64,000 nucleotides of DNA from Ornithinibacillus salinisoli (GTDB lineage Bacteria > Bacillota > Bacilli > Bacillales > Amphibacillaceae): NCBI RefSeq assembly GCF_042682545.1, contig NZ_JBHUHQ010000016.1; one strand, 5' to 3'. Each line of letters opens with the position of its first letter. Within the stretch, counting starts at the first letter, position 1. The translations under genes were made by a program, and so were the position numbers. Below are positions 41,261 through 51,010 of the stretch, piece by piece. A model generated the notes under the pieces. The model worked only from the letters and a program-made list of their open reading frames with translations, did not search any database and was not told where the DNA came from.

Positions 41261-42439
41261 TTGTTAGAAGCATGGTTAATGGAATTGTTAAAAGCATTGG
41301 GCAGATTATTTTTGAACCCTTTATTATATTGGTCTATATTCCTAGTTTTGCTTGTAGGCTATAGACGAGTGAAACGAGACAGGATAAAATTCGGATCGAA
41401 GGTTTTTGATGTGTTCTCCGAATGGAAAGGTACTTGGGGCTTATCCATCTTGATAGGCATATTTATCTCCCTTGTTACAATAGGTATTGGATTTGTATTT
41501 GCATACGAAACTATAATCTTACTAAGTGTGGTTGCTATCTTACTCAGTCTATCCTTACGATTTAGTTTGTTATCGGCTAGTTACACATTCGGTATCGGTT
41601 ATATTTTACTATTACTCTTGCCGATATTTTTGGAGAACCAATCGTATTTTTCGCAAGACTTATTCTCAAATACAAATTTTACAGCTTTAACGATTCTACT
41701 TGGATTTTTTCTGTTGGTTGAGGCACAATTGTTGCGTAAAACAGAGCGAAATGAGACATTTCCAAATTTAGTTTTAGGGCAAAGAGGAGGATGGATCGGT
41801 CAACATTTTATTAAGAAATTAGCAATTATACCATTCTTTACGCTAATACCAGCCGGTACTATTACATCATTTGCTCCTTATTGGCCATATTTTTCTATCG
41901 GAGAAGAAACCTATAGCTTAATATTGGTTCCTTTTATTATTGGATTTGAACAAAGTGTAAAGGGATCACTACCGCATCGAGCTGCGGTGAAAATAGCTAA
42001 ATCGGTCTTTTTATTAGCAATTATCGTGATAGCAATGGCAATTGGTAGTATTTTCGTTTCTTGGTTATCAATAGCAACTGTTATCGTAGCTATTTTAGGA
42101 AGAGAATTTATTAATTATCGACATCGAGTACAAGATAACGAAAAGCGCCCTTATTTCCATCAATCCGATAGTGGATTACAAGTGTTATCCGTTATCCCTG
42201 GGTCTCCAGCAGCTCGCTTGGAGATTCTGGTTGGAGAAACTATTACGAAAGTTAATGGTCAAAAAATAAAAACAGAGCAGCAGTTTTATGAGGCTTTACA
42301 AGAAACTGGCGCATTTTTTAAATTAGAACTACTTGATGATATAGGAGAAATTAGATTTGTTCAAAGTGCGATATATGAAGGTGATCACCACGAATTAGGG
42401 CTTATCTTTACATCAAGACCACATCGTGAAGGTAAGTAG
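41261..42439 (+). CDS. minJ: MinJ, PDZ membrane protein of division-site selection
   Basis: 392 residues: seven or eight hydrophobic helices in the first 285 residues followed by a cytoplasmic PDZ domain (about 295-385; GLQVLSVIPGSPAARLEILV, GETITKVNG). This matches YvjD/MinJ, which bridges DivIVA and MinCD. Start TTG 41261 with AAGGTGA upstream. Genomic position after ctpB is as in B. subtilis; swrA is missing from the gap. Confidence 0.9.
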   Translation: MLEAWLMELLKALGRLFLNPLLYWSIFLVLLVGYRRVKRDRIKFGSKVFDVFSEWKGTWGLSILIGIFISLVTIGIGFVFAYETIILLSVVAILLSLSLRFSLLSASYTFGIGYILLLLLPIFLENQSYFSQDLFSNTNFTALTILLGFFLLVEAQLLRKTERNETFPNLVLGQRGGWIGQHFIKKLAIIPFFTLIPAGTITSFAPYWPYFSIGEETYSLILVPFIIGFEQSVKGSLPHRAAVKIAKSVFLLAIIVIAMAIGSIFVSWLSIATVIVAILGREFINYRHRVQDNEKRPYFHQSDSGLQVLSVIPGSPAARLEILVGETITKVNGQKIKTEQQFYEALQETGAFFKLELLDDIGEIRFVQSAIYEGDHHELGLIFTSRPHREGK

Positions 42440-42460
42440 AAAAAAGTATGCATCATGACT

Positions 42461-42492
42461 AAAAACCGCTGGCGAAGCTCAGCGGTTTTTTT
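42461..42492 (+). terminator. terminator after minJ
   Basis: AAAAACCGCT (42461-42470) pairs with AGCGGTTTTT (42481-42490), inner GC/GC adds to the stem; T8 follows. It ends one base before the tandem repeat array. Confidence 0.93.
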
Positions 42493-42493
42493 T

Positions 42494-42724
42494 CATCGGC
42501 CACAAGAGCGCGAACATCGGCCACAAGAGCGCGAACATCGGCCACAAGAGCGCGAACATCGGCCACAAGAGCGCGAACATCGGCCACAAGAGCGCGAACA
42601 TCGGCCACAAGAGCGCGAACATCGGCCACAAGAGCGCGAACATCGGCCACAAGAGCGCGAACATCGGCCACAAGAGCGCGAACATCGGCCACAAGAGCGC
42701 GAACATCGGCCACAAGAGCAAGAA
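42494..42724. repeat. 21-bp tandem repeat array, 11 units
   Basis: Eleven head-to-tail copies of CATCGGCCACAAGAGCGCGAA begin at 42494 and recur every 21 bases; ten are identical and the last (42704-42724) differs at two bases. The unit is much more GC-rich than its surroundings. The period is a multiple of three and all frames stay open on both strands, but no ribosome site or family supports translation. The array is bracketed by two terminators, the minJ one before it and another hairpin after it. Copy identity implies recent expansion. Confidence 0.97.
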
Positions 42725-42773
42725 CAAAAAAATCTCCAACTCAAATTCATGAATTGCAGATTTTTTTTGTTCT
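42721..42773. terminator. long A/T hairpin closing the tandem array
   Basis: AGAACAAAAAAATCT (42721-42735) pairs with AGATTTTTTTTGTTCT (42758-42773) with one bulged T; an inner palindrome AATTCATGAATT is in the loop. T run on the plus strand, A run on the other, so it may act both ways. Confidence 0.75.
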
Positions 42774-42843
42774 AATTTGTAAATAATTTACTCACTTATA
42801 ATACAAACTAACCTTGTATTATAGTTTGAAAGGAAACATGAAA

Positions 42844-43389
42844 ATGAAAAGTTATCTACTAGGTGTCTGGAATACGATAGATCCCATTTATTACACTTGT
42901 ACACGTCTTCGCTATATTCCTGAAGATGAGCATCATAATACGATTTTTCGGGTACGACTTACACGATATAAAGGTTCTTCCGTTGTTCTACAGGATGGTA
43001 CGGTCATTCATAAAAATGATGTTCTGATTAAAATTCATTTACACAACGTAAAGATAATAAATGATATTCAGTCCATTAAAAGTGAAATGAAGCGAGCTGT
43101 ATTTATTTACCATATGGTGAAACGTTCGCTACCAAGATTAGCCCATTATGTTAAAAATCACCCTAAAAATGAAGACATTAAAGGGATAATAGGAATAACA
43201 ACTTTACACAAAGGGGTTAATCACTTAGGTTTTGAAGTATTCTCCATTCGAAATAGTTATTATCGTTCCTATAAAAAGCTGACATTCTTACCTATTAATT
43301 TATTGGCAAGTACATCGCAACAAGGTGAACCAGTATATTTGTTTATGTCCAAAACTGATTTGGTAACAAGATACGCAGCCCCAAATTAA
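42844..43389 (+). CDS. YkoP-like protein
   Basis: 181 residues with start ATG 42844 (GAAAGGA nine bases upstream; ATG 42838 is closer than usual). N-terminal YLLGVWNTIDPIYYTCTRLR and central DGTVIHKNDVLIKIHLHN resemble the YkoP family of Bacillus, of unknown function. Its neighbours are YkoQ- and YkoN-like genes, supporting the call. The stop codon overlaps that of the convergent metallophosphoesterase gene. No catalytic motif recognised. Confidence 0.7.
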   Translation: MKSYLLGVWNTIDPIYYTCTRLRYIPEDEHHNTIFRVRLTRYKGSSVVLQDGTVIHKNDVLIKIHLHNVKIINDIQSIKSEMKRAVFIYHMVKRSLPRLAHYVKNHPKNEDIKGIIGITTLHKGVNHLGFEVFSIRNSYYRSYKKLTFLPINLLASTSQQGEPVYLFMSKTDLVTRYAAPN

Positions 43390-44219
43390 GCACTTTTGGA
43401 TTGGATTGCGACATCATGAAATGTGATTTCTGGACGGCTGCCGACTCGTATATTAATACCGGTTTGTCCAAGTCCCTCACTAATATAAAAAGGTGAGTTA
43501 TTATGCATATGCAATCCTTTAACAATATTTTTTCGAGCAAGTTTCCCCATTTTCACAAGGTGGTAAGCCTTTGGATAGCATATTTGTCCACCATGAAAAT
43601 GACCTGCAAGTAAATAATCAAAATGATATTCATTCATTTCTAGAACAACATTAGGGTCATGTGTTAATACGATATTCATGCCTGATTCCACATGTTGATA
43701 AGATAATGGCAGATTACTACGATTCGTACTGTAATCATCTATTCCAATTATGTTGATGTTTTGACCATCAAACTCAATAGTTTCACTCGCATTTTGTAAT
43801 ACATGGCAATCATACTCGGTTAGTAGCGTTGTAAGTCTATTTAGATCATCATGTTTTAACACATAATCATGATTACCGAGAACAGCGTAAATCCCATAAG
43901 GTGGTTTTAATTGTTGAAGTACTTCCAAATAGGGAACTAATTTTGGGATTGTTCGCTTACGATCTAGGAAGTCTCCGGTTAACGCGATCAGATCAGGTTT
44001 TTCATTTTTTATTTTTCGGGCTAATTCGGCTGGTGTGATTGAGATGTTTTCTAAATGCAAGTCAGATAGTTGTAGAATGGAAAAAGATGGGCTAGATGAA
44101 GCTGGTTGTGATGCTATTTTAATTTTATTTATTCGTATATCTTTTGTATTTCGGTTTGCTTTATATATGAGATAACTTAATAGGATAAAAAGTAATGTGT
44201 ATAGTAAATATGCTGTCAT
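43386..44219 (-). CDS. YkoQ/YaeI-type membrane metallophosphoesterase
   Basis: 277 residues with one N-terminal membrane helix (about 3-19) and a calcineurin-like phosphoesterase domain: LSDLHLENI (D-x-H), LTGDFLDRK (G-D), VLGNHDYV (GNHD), VLTHDPN and AGHFHGGQ (GHxHGG). Such enzymes act on phospholipid or lipid-A-type headgroups in other species; the substrate here is unknown. Transcribed opposite to its neighbours and overlapping the YkoP-like stop codon by a few bases. Confidence 0.88.
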   Translation of the reverse strand: MTAYLLYTLLFILLSYLIYKANRNTKDIRINKIKIASQPASSSPSFSILQLSDLHLENISITPAELARKIKNEKPDLIALTGDFLDRKRTIPKLVPYLEVLQQLKPPYGIYAVLGNHDYVLKHDDLNRLTTLLTEYDCHVLQNASETIEFDGQNINIIGIDDYSTNRSNLPLSYQHVESGMNIVLTHDPNVVLEMNEYHFDYLLAGHFHGGQICYPKAYHLVKMGKLARKNIVKGLHMHNNSPFYISEGLGQTGINIRVGSRPEITFHDVAIQSKSA

Positions 44220-44318
44220 ATTTAACTCCTCCCCAACAAGGATTATAACATGCTAACTATTTGTTATCATTGGAAATTCTAGGGAGGAAATTCGCATAGC
44301 AATATGGAGTTGAACATC

Positions 44319-45434
44319 ATGGGACAACAGACAAAGAGTGAAGCATTATTTTTACCATTTATGCAAATACCAACTGGTCATCATCATGTTGCTGATGCGC
44401 TTATGGAAGATTTGAATAATTATACACAATCGATTCGATGTAACAAAGTAGATATCCTATCCTATAGCTATGGGAGAATAGAATCACTTGTATCCGGCAC
44501 CTATTTACGGTGGATTCAAACCCTTCCTAGTGCGTATCATTGGCTGTATGATCAGATGGCATATAAAAAAGCGGATAAACGAAATCGTCAGCTTATCTAT
44601 GAAATTTTATTTATGTACTTCTTTAAGCGATTAGTGAAGGAAAATGAGCCTAGGATTCTTTTTTGCACCCATGCTCTTCCTTCCAATATTGCTAGTGTAT
44701 TAAAACAAAAAGAAAAGCTAAATGGCATTGTAGTAAATGTTTATACGGACTACTTTGTAAACCGTGTTTGGGGGATTGAAGCGATTGACTATCATTTCGT
44801 TCCTTCGATCGATGTGAAAAATTTCTTATTAAACTTAGGTGTACATGAGAAAAAAATTTTTGTAACTGGAATCCCGGTCCATCCTGTTTTCCATAATACT
44901 TCCCCTCCAAAAAGTAGAACGAAATCTAGAAAGTTACATGTATTAGTAACAGGTGGTAGTTTAGGGGTAGGGAGCATGGAGAAATTACTTCAAAACAGCT
45001 CCCCTCATATACATTACTATGTTTTATGTGGGAAAAATGATCTCCTTTATAAGCAGCTGCAATCACAGCAAAGAGAAGATATAACAGCAATTTCTTATGT
45101 AACGAATAAAGAGGAGATCAATCATTATTATGACCAGGTTGATGCAGTGCTGACTAAACCTGGAGGAGTAACTGTTAGTGAATGCCTCATGAAAAGGAAG
45201 CCGATTTTTATTTGCAATGCTTTGCCTGGACAAGAAAAAATTAATACGCTTCAGCTTGAACATTTAGGTGTCGTTATACCGATACAAAATGAACCAGTCG
45301 ACAAGCAAATTGAAGATTTCTTTTCCGATGAAAGCAAAAAAGAGGAGTATAACAAAAACATCGAATTATATCATCGTAATTTGGAGAAAAAATCTATGGA
45401 AGAGATATTAGACGAGATATGTAACTTTATGTAA
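44319..45434 (+). CDS. MGDG-synthase/UgtP-like glycosyltransferase (YkoN-type)
   Basis: About 371 residues. N-terminal half resembles the MGDG_synth domain (FLPFMQIPTGHHHVADALMEDL at the very start) and the C-terminal half a GT28/GT1 fold: HVLVTGGSLGVGSMEKLL and DAVLTKPGGVTVSECLMKRK, the nucleotide-sugar site. Such enzymes add sugars to diacylglycerol or similar lipid acceptors at the membrane. Start ATG 44319 has TGGAG nine bases upstream. Together with YkoP- and YkoQ-like genes it forms a ykoP-ykoQ-ykoN-like cluster inserted between minJ and uvrB. Confidence 0.82.
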   Translation: MGQQTKSEALFLPFMQIPTGHHHVADALMEDLNNYTQSIRCNKVDILSYSYGRIESLVSGTYLRWIQTLPSAYHWLYDQMAYKKADKRNRQLIYEILFMYFFKRLVKENEPRILFCTHALPSNIASVLKQKEKLNGIVVNVYTDYFVNRVWGIEAIDYHFVPSIDVKNFLLNLGVHEKKIFVTGIPVHPVFHNTSPPKSRTKSRKLHVLVTGGSLGVGSMEKLLQNSSPHIHYYVLCGKNDLLYKQLQSQQREDITAISYVTNKEEINHYYDQVDAVLTKPGGVTVSECLMKRKPIFICNALPGQEKINTLQLEHLGVVIPIQNEPVDKQIEDFFSDESKKEEYNKNIELYHRNLEKKSMEEILDEICNFM

Positions 45435-45466
45435 AACAACTATACAAAAGGTGTAGTTGTTTTTTT
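45433..45466 (+). terminator. terminator after glycosyltransferase gene
   Basis: CAACTATAC (about 45437-45445) pairs with GTGTAGTTG (45451-45459, one G-U), flanked by AAAA and T7. Confidence 0.85.
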
Positions 45467-45546
45467 AAGGATTACAAAAACTTGTTGATTTTCTATCTTC
45501 TTCTAAGGGTAGAATGGGTAATATTAATGTACCAGAACAAAATAAT

Positions 45547-45560
45547 CGAATATTCGTTCG
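45547..45560. promoter_or_regulatory. LexA (DinR) box upstream of uvrB
   Basis: CGAATATTCGTTCG matches the Gram-positive SOS box CGAACNNNNGTTCG at nine of ten specified positions. It lies 69 bases before the uvrB start, so uvrBA should be SOS-induced, as in B. subtilis. Confidence 0.75.
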
Positions 45561-45628
45561 CATATATGTTAAAATGTTTTTAGTTATATGATAAACTAGT
45601 TGGTAGATATAGGAACGGAGGAAGTCAT

Positions 45629-47611
45629 GTGGAAAATAAGTTTGAACTAGTGGCAAATTATGAGCCGCGTGGAGATCAACCGAAAGCGATTAAAGAGCTT
45701 GTTGAAAAAGTATTAGCAGGTCAACGACATCAGACATTGTTGGGAGCAACAGGAACAGGGAAGACGTTTACCGTATCAAATGTAGTAAAAGAAATTAATC
45801 GACCGACATTAGTGATTGCCCATAACAAAACGTTGGCCGGGCAATTATACAGTGAATTTAAGGAGTTCTTTCCGAATAACGCCGTTGAATACTTCGTAAG
45901 CTACTATGATTATTACCAACCAGAAGCATATGTTCCTTCTACAGATACGTTTATTGAGAAGGATGCTAGTATTAACGATGAAATTGATAAATTACGACAC
46001 TCGGCTACTTCCGCACTTTTTGAACGGAATGATGTGTTAATAGTAGCAAGTGTTTCGTGTATATATGGATTGGGTTCACCAGAAGAATATCGAAGTCAGG
46101 TTCTTTCCCTTCGGATGGGAATGGAAAAAGATCGGGACCAGTTATTAAGGGAGCTTGTAGATATTCAATATGCTCGCAACGATATAAATTTCCAACGTGG
46201 AACGTTTCGTGTGCGTGGAGATTCGGTAGAAATTATACCTGCATCACGGGAAGAACATTGTATTAGGGTTGAGTTTTTTGGTGATGAAATTGATCGTATT
46301 CGCGAAGTTGATGCCTTAACAGGTGAAATTGTTGGTGACCGTGAACATATTGCCATATTTCCTGCATCCCACTTCGTTACGCGTGAGGAAAAACTGAAGC
46401 TTGCTATTGGGAATATCGAAAAGGAATTGGAAGAACGCTTAAAGGAACTTCGTGATGATAATAAATTATTGGAAGCGCAGCGGTTAGAGCAACGTACGAA
46501 TTATGATATCGAGATGATGAATGAAATGGGATTCTGTTCCGGAATTGAGAATTACTCTCGGCATTTAACCTTACGTGAACAAGGAGCAACCCCTTATACA
46601 CTTTTAGACTTCTTTCCAGATGATTACTTAGTTGTGGTCGACGAATCACATGTAACATTACCACAGGTAAGAGGAATGTATAATGGGGACCAAGCTCGAA
46701 AACAAGTTTTAGTTGATCATGGGTTTCGCTTACCGTCAGCACTTGATAACAGACCACTAAAATTTGGTGAATTTGAACAGAAAGCAAAGCAATTAATATA
46801 TGTATCTGCGACCCCTGGTCCATATGAAATAGAACACTCTCCGGAGATGACTGAGCAAATTATTCGACCGACTGGATTACTTGATCCTGTTGTTGATGTA
46901 CGTCCAATTGAAGGACAAATTGATGACTTGATCGGAGAAATCAATAAACGAACGGATCGCAATGAACGTGTACTTGTTACAACATTAACTAAAAAGATGT
47001 CAGAGGATTTGACTGACTATCTCAAAGAGCTAGGTATTAAAGTTGCTTATTTACACTCAGAAATAAAGACATTAGAACGTATTGAAGTCATACGTGACTT
47101 GCGAGTCGGTAAATACGATGTACTTATAGGAATTAACCTATTACGTGAAGGTCTAGACATTCCTGAAGTTTCTTTAGTTACTATCCTTGATGCAGATAAA
47201 GAAGGATTCTTACGTTCAGAACGTTCGCTTATCCAGACGATGGGACGGGCAGCACGTAATGAGAATGGGGAAGTAATTATGTATGCAGATAAAATTACCC
47301 GTTCCATGGAAGTGGCAATTGATGAAACGAACAGACGTCGTGAAAAACAGATGGCTTATAATAAAGAGCATAATATTACACCGAAAACGATTAAAAAAGA
47401 TGTTCGTGATGTCATTCGTGCCACTGTTGCAGCAGAGGATCCAGAAGAATATGATTCAAAGACAAAGAGTCTAGCAAAATTAACCAAAGCAGAAAAAGAA
47501 AAAGTCATCGAAGATATGGAAAAAGAAATGCGGGAAGCTGCCAAGGCGCTTGATTTTGAAAAAGCAGCTGAGCTCCGTGATATTATACTTGAATTAAAAG
47601 TGGAAGGATGA
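45629..47611 (+). CDS. uvrB: UvrB, excision nuclease subunit B
   Basis: 660 residues. Damage-verifying helicase of nucleotide excision repair. Walker A LLGATGTGKTFTVSNV (about 36-51), the beta-hairpin region YYDYYQPEAYVPSTDTFIEK, helicase motifs VVVDESHVTLPQ, GINLLREGLDIPEV, IQTMGRAARN, and a C-terminal UVR motif (EMREAAKALDFEKAAELRD) for UvrC. GTG start with GGAGGAAG upstream. uvrA follows by seven bases. Confidence 0.98.
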   Translation: MENKFELVANYEPRGDQPKAIKELVEKVLAGQRHQTLLGATGTGKTFTVSNVVKEINRPTLVIAHNKTLAGQLYSEFKEFFPNNAVEYFVSYYDYYQPEAYVPSTDTFIEKDASINDEIDKLRHSATSALFERNDVLIVASVSCIYGLGSPEEYRSQVLSLRMGMEKDRDQLLRELVDIQYARNDINFQRGTFRVRGDSVEIIPASREEHCIRVEFFGDEIDRIREVDALTGEIVGDREHIAIFPASHFVTREEKLKLAIGNIEKELEERLKELRDDNKLLEAQRLEQRTNYDIEMMNEMGFCSGIENYSRHLTLREQGATPYTLLDFFPDDYLVVVDESHVTLPQVRGMYNGDQARKQVLVDHGFRLPSALDNRPLKFGEFEQKAKQLIYVSATPGPYEIEHSPEMTEQIIRPTGLLDPVVDVRPIEGQIDDLIGEINKRTDRNERVLVTTLTKKMSEDLTDYLKELGIKVAYLHSEIKTLERIEVIRDLRVGKYDVLIGINLLREGLDIPEVSLVTILDADKEGFLRSERSLIQTMGRAARNENGEVIMYADKITRSMEVAIDETNRRREKQMAYNKEHNITPKTIKKDVRDVIRATVAAEDPEEYDSKTKSLAKLTKAEKEKVIEDMEKEMREAAKALDFEKAAELRDIILELKVEG

Positions 47612-47618
47612 CCTATTC

Positions 47619-50495
47619 ATGCCTAGTAAATCTATTACAATCCAAGGTGCTAGAGCACATAACTTAAAAAATATTGATGTGAAAATTCCTAAAAACAAAT
47701 TAGTAGTATTAACTGGCTTATCTGGATCAGGGAAATCTTCCCTAGCCTTTGATACCGTATATGCGGAAGGACAACGTAGATATGTTGAATCTCTTTCAGC
47801 ATACGCTCGACAATTTTTAGGACAAATGGATAAGCCAGATGTAGATACAATAGAAGGATTATCTCCAGCAATTTCTATTGACCAAAAAACAACGAGTAAA
47901 AATCCGCGGTCAACAGTGGGTACTGTAACTGAAATTTATGATTACTTGCGTTTATTGTACGCACGGATTGGAAGACCAACTTGTCCGAAGCACGGCACGG
48001 AAATTAGTTCACAAACCGTACAGCAAATGGTCGATCGTATTTTAGAGTATCCAGAACGAACTAAGTTGCAAATTCTTGCTCCTGTAGTTTCAGGACGAAA
48101 GGGAGAGCATGTTAAAGTATTTGAAAAGCTAAAGCAAGAGGGCTATGTGAGAATTCGCGTAGATAAAGAAATGCGAGAAGTAACCGAGGAAATTAAACTC
48201 GAGAAAAATAAAAAGCATTCCATTGAAGTAGTTGTTGATCGAATCGTGGTTAAGGATGGTGTTGCTGGCCGACTAAGTGACTCTATGGAAACAGCACTTA
48301 AGCTTGGAGAAGGTAATATCATAGTAGATATCATCGGTGAAGAAGAGTTAATGTTTAGTGAAAATCATGCTTGTCCAATTTGTGGTTTTTCGATCAGCGA
48401 ATTAGAGCCTAGATTGTTTTCATTTAACAGTCCTTATGGGGCTTGTTCAACTTGTGATGGTTTAGGCACAAATCTAGAAGTAGATTTGGACCTAGTCATA
48501 CCTGACTGGAATAAATCACTAAATGAGCATGCTATTGTGGCGTGGGAACCAATAAGTTCGCAATACTACCCACAACTATTAAAAAGTGTATGTGATCATT
48601 ACGATATTGATATGGATGTGCCAGTAAAAGATATTCCAAAGCATTTCATGGAGAAAATACTATTTGGTAGTGGTGACGATAAGATTCATTTTCACTATGT
48701 TAATGACTTTGGTAATGTACGAGACAATATGATCCATTTTGAAGGAGTTAGTAACAATATAGCTCGCCGTTATAAAGAAACTTCTTCTGATTTTATTCGT
48801 GAAACTTTAGAGAAGTTTATGGCACAAAAGCATTGTCCTACGTGCAAGGGTTACCGTTTAAAAGAAGAAGCATTGGCAGTTCGAATTGATGGGAAACATA
48901 TTAGTATGATTACAGATTACTCGATTACAGAAGCCAAAGCATTTTTCCATGGACTAGATTTAACGGAAAAGGAAGAACAAATTGCTCGACTTATATTAAA
49001 GGAAATTAATAATAGACTGGAGTTTCTTCATAATGTTGGCCTGGATTACCTAACCATGTCACGTGCGGCAGGAACACTTTCTGGTGGTGAAGCACAACGA
49101 ATTCGCTTAGCAACGCAAATTGGGTCTGCCTTAACTGGTGTTCTCTATGTACTTGATGAACCATCGATCGGACTACATCAACGAGATAATGATCGTTTAA
49201 TAGAAACCTTGAAAAACATGCGTGATTTGGATAATACATTACTTGTAGTGGAACATGATGAAGACACGATGCTAGCTGCTGACTGGCTAATTGATATTGG
49301 ACCAGGAGCTGGGGAGCATGGGGGAGAAATAGTCGCAAGTGGAACACCTAATAACGTGATGAAAAACAAAAAATCATTAACTGGACAGTATTTATCAGGA
49401 AAAAAATATATTTCCTTACCTACAAAACGTCGAGAAGCGGATGATCGCTATATCGAAGTTGTTGGTGCAACAGAGAATAATTTAAAAGATGTGTCAGTTA
49501 AGTTCCCTATAGGGCTAATGACAGTTGTGACTGGAGTATCAGGCTCCGGAAAAAGTACACTTGTAAATGAAATATTATATAAGTCTTTAGCTAAGCACCT
49601 GTATCGTGGTAAACATAAGCCTGGAAAACATAAAACGATCCATGGAATGGAACATATTGAAAAAGTCATAGATATTGACCAATCACCAATCGGTCGGACA
49701 CCTCGATCCAACCCTGCTACCTATACCGGTGTCTTTGACGATGTTCGTGATGTTTTTGCCCAGACAAACGAAGCAAAGATACGTGGGTATAAAAAAGGTA
49801 GGTTCAGTTTTAATGTAAAAGGTGGAAGATGTGAAGCTTGTCGTGGTGACGGTATAATTAAAATTGAAATGCACTTCCTACCTGATGTTTATGTTCCATG
49901 TGAGGTATGTCATGGTAAACGATATAATCGGGAAACATTAGAAGTGAAATATAAAGGGAAAAATATTGCTGATGTATTAGCCATGAGGATTGAAGAGGCG
50001 TTAGACTTTTTTGCTAATATCCCGAAAGTAAAAAGGAAGCTACAAACAATTTATGATGTAGGATTAGGGTATATTAAGCTTGGCCAACCGGCAACAACTT
50101 TATCCGGTGGAGAAGCACAGCGTGTTAAATTAGCAAGTGAATTACATCGACGTTCAACCGGTAAATCATTTTATATTCTTGATGAACCGACAACTGGGTT
50201 ACATGTTGATGATATAAAACGATTATTATCAGTATTGCAACGATTGGTTGATAATGGAGATTCGGTATTAATAATTGAACATAATTTAGATGTAATTAAG
50301 ACTGCTGACCATATCATTGATTTAGGCCCTGAGGGTGGTTTCAGAGGGGGACAAATTATTGCCACTGGTACACCAGAACGAATTGCAGAAGAAGAGATTT
50401 CTTATACAGGTCGTTATTTGAAACCAATTCTTGAACGTGATCGTAAGCGATTAGCAGAAACAGTTCAAGAAAAAGAAAAAGTAAGTTCGAAGTAG
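47619..50495 (+). CDS. uvrA: UvrA, excision nuclease subunit A
   Basis: 958 residues. Damage-recognition ABC ATPase with two nucleotide-binding halves: Walker A GLSGSGKSS (about 32-40) and GVSGSGKST, signatures GTLSGGEAQRIRLA and TTLSGGEAQRVKLA, and zinc modules (CPICGFSI..., CEACRGDGI with CEVCHGKRYN). Length normal for UvrA. Operon with uvrB. Confidence 0.98.
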   Translation: MPSKSITIQGARAHNLKNIDVKIPKNKLVVLTGLSGSGKSSLAFDTVYAEGQRRYVESLSAYARQFLGQMDKPDVDTIEGLSPAISIDQKTTSKNPRSTVGTVTEIYDYLRLLYARIGRPTCPKHGTEISSQTVQQMVDRILEYPERTKLQILAPVVSGRKGEHVKVFEKLKQEGYVRIRVDKEMREVTEEIKLEKNKKHSIEVVVDRIVVKDGVAGRLSDSMETALKLGEGNIIVDIIGEEELMFSENHACPICGFSISELEPRLFSFNSPYGACSTCDGLGTNLEVDLDLVIPDWNKSLNEHAIVAWEPISSQYYPQLLKSVCDHYDIDMDVPVKDIPKHFMEKILFGSGDDKIHFHYVNDFGNVRDNMIHFEGVSNNIARRYKETSSDFIRETLEKFMAQKHCPTCKGYRLKEEALAVRIDGKHISMITDYSITEAKAFFHGLDLTEKEEQIARLILKEINNRLEFLHNVGLDYLTMSRAAGTLSGGEAQRIRLATQIGSALTGVLYVLDEPSIGLHQRDNDRLIETLKNMRDLDNTLLVVEHDEDTMLAADWLIDIGPGAGEHGGEIVASGTPNNVMKNKKSLTGQYLSGKKYISLPTKRREADDRYIEVVGATENNLKDVSVKFPIGLMTVVTGVSGSGKSTLVNEILYKSLAKHLYRGKHKPGKHKTIHGMEHIEKVIDIDQSPIGRTPRSNPATYTGVFDDVRDVFAQTNEAKIRGYKKGRFSFNVKGGRCEACRGDGIIKIEMHFLPDVYVPCEVCHGKRYNRETLEVKYKGKNIADVLAMRIEEALDFFANIPKVKRKLQTIYDVGLGYIKLGQPATTLSGGEAQRVKLASELHRRSTGKSFYILDEPTTGLHVDDIKRLLSVLQRLVDNGDSVLIIEHNLDVIKTADHIIDLGPEGGFRGGQIIATGTPERIAEEEISYTGRYLKPILERDRKRLAETVQEKEKVSSK

Positions 50496-50501
50496 TGATG
50501 G

Positions 50502-50537
50502 AAGGACAGTATGTTTTAGTGAACCTACTGTCCTTTT
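50502..50537 (+). terminator. terminator after uvrA
   Basis: AAGGACAGTA (50502-50511) pairs perfectly with TACTGTCCTT (50526-50535), then TT. Confidence 0.9.
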
Positions 50538-50633
50538 GTCTACCATAATCTCATCTGTAAGAGGTTCAAACCTTTGACGCGCCACCAGTATTTAGGTAAG
50601 GTAAAATGGAGAAATAGATTGGAGGAACTCGGG

Positions 50634-50987
50634 ATGAAATCGATTGAAAAAGAAAAAGTTCAAGAGATGCTGGAAAGTTTCATCGATAAAGATGTATATG
50701 TCCATTTAGAAACAACAAATGGTGCATATGCAAGTCATTTTAATGATAAAGCATATAATGTAGGAGTTTACATACGAAATACACGGGTCAAATTTTCACA
50801 GGCAAAAATTGTAGGAGACGGTAACTCATATCGCGCTGGACTGAAGATGGATATTGGTTGGATATATGCTGAAGGCTTAACCGATTGGGAGATCTATGAA
50901 GATGCAAAACTATTACTTGCTGGTCATGACAGAGAAGGACGATTAATGGTTGCACTACAACTTAGTGAAACCCCATTTGATTACTAA
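50634..50987 (+). CDS. yojF: YojF family protein (DUF1806)
   Basis: 117 residues, start ATG 50634 with GGAGGA upstream; the frame upstream of it lacks a ribosome site. FIDKDVYVHLETTNGAYASH and YAEGLTDWEIYED are typical of YojF, a small protein of unknown role invariably next to yojG/bshB2. 23 bases before bshB2. Confidence 0.88.
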   Translation: MKSIEKEKVQEMLESFIDKDVYVHLETTNGAYASHFNDKAYNVGVYIRNTRVKFSQAKIVGDGNSYRAGLKMDIGWIYAEGLTDWEIYEDAKLLLAGHDREGRLMVALQLSETPFDY

Positions 50988-51010
50988 AGGGAATGAAAGG
51001 GTGAATTATT

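Noticed and set aside
42494..42724. CRISPR array
   Set aside because: Units abut with no spacers and no cas genes are nearby.
42455..42775. A protein of HRPQERE heptad repeats, or minus-strand proteins of ADVRALV repeats, encoded by the tandem array
   Set aside because: All frames are open merely because the unit is 21 bp; there is no ribosome site, and the array lies between two terminators.
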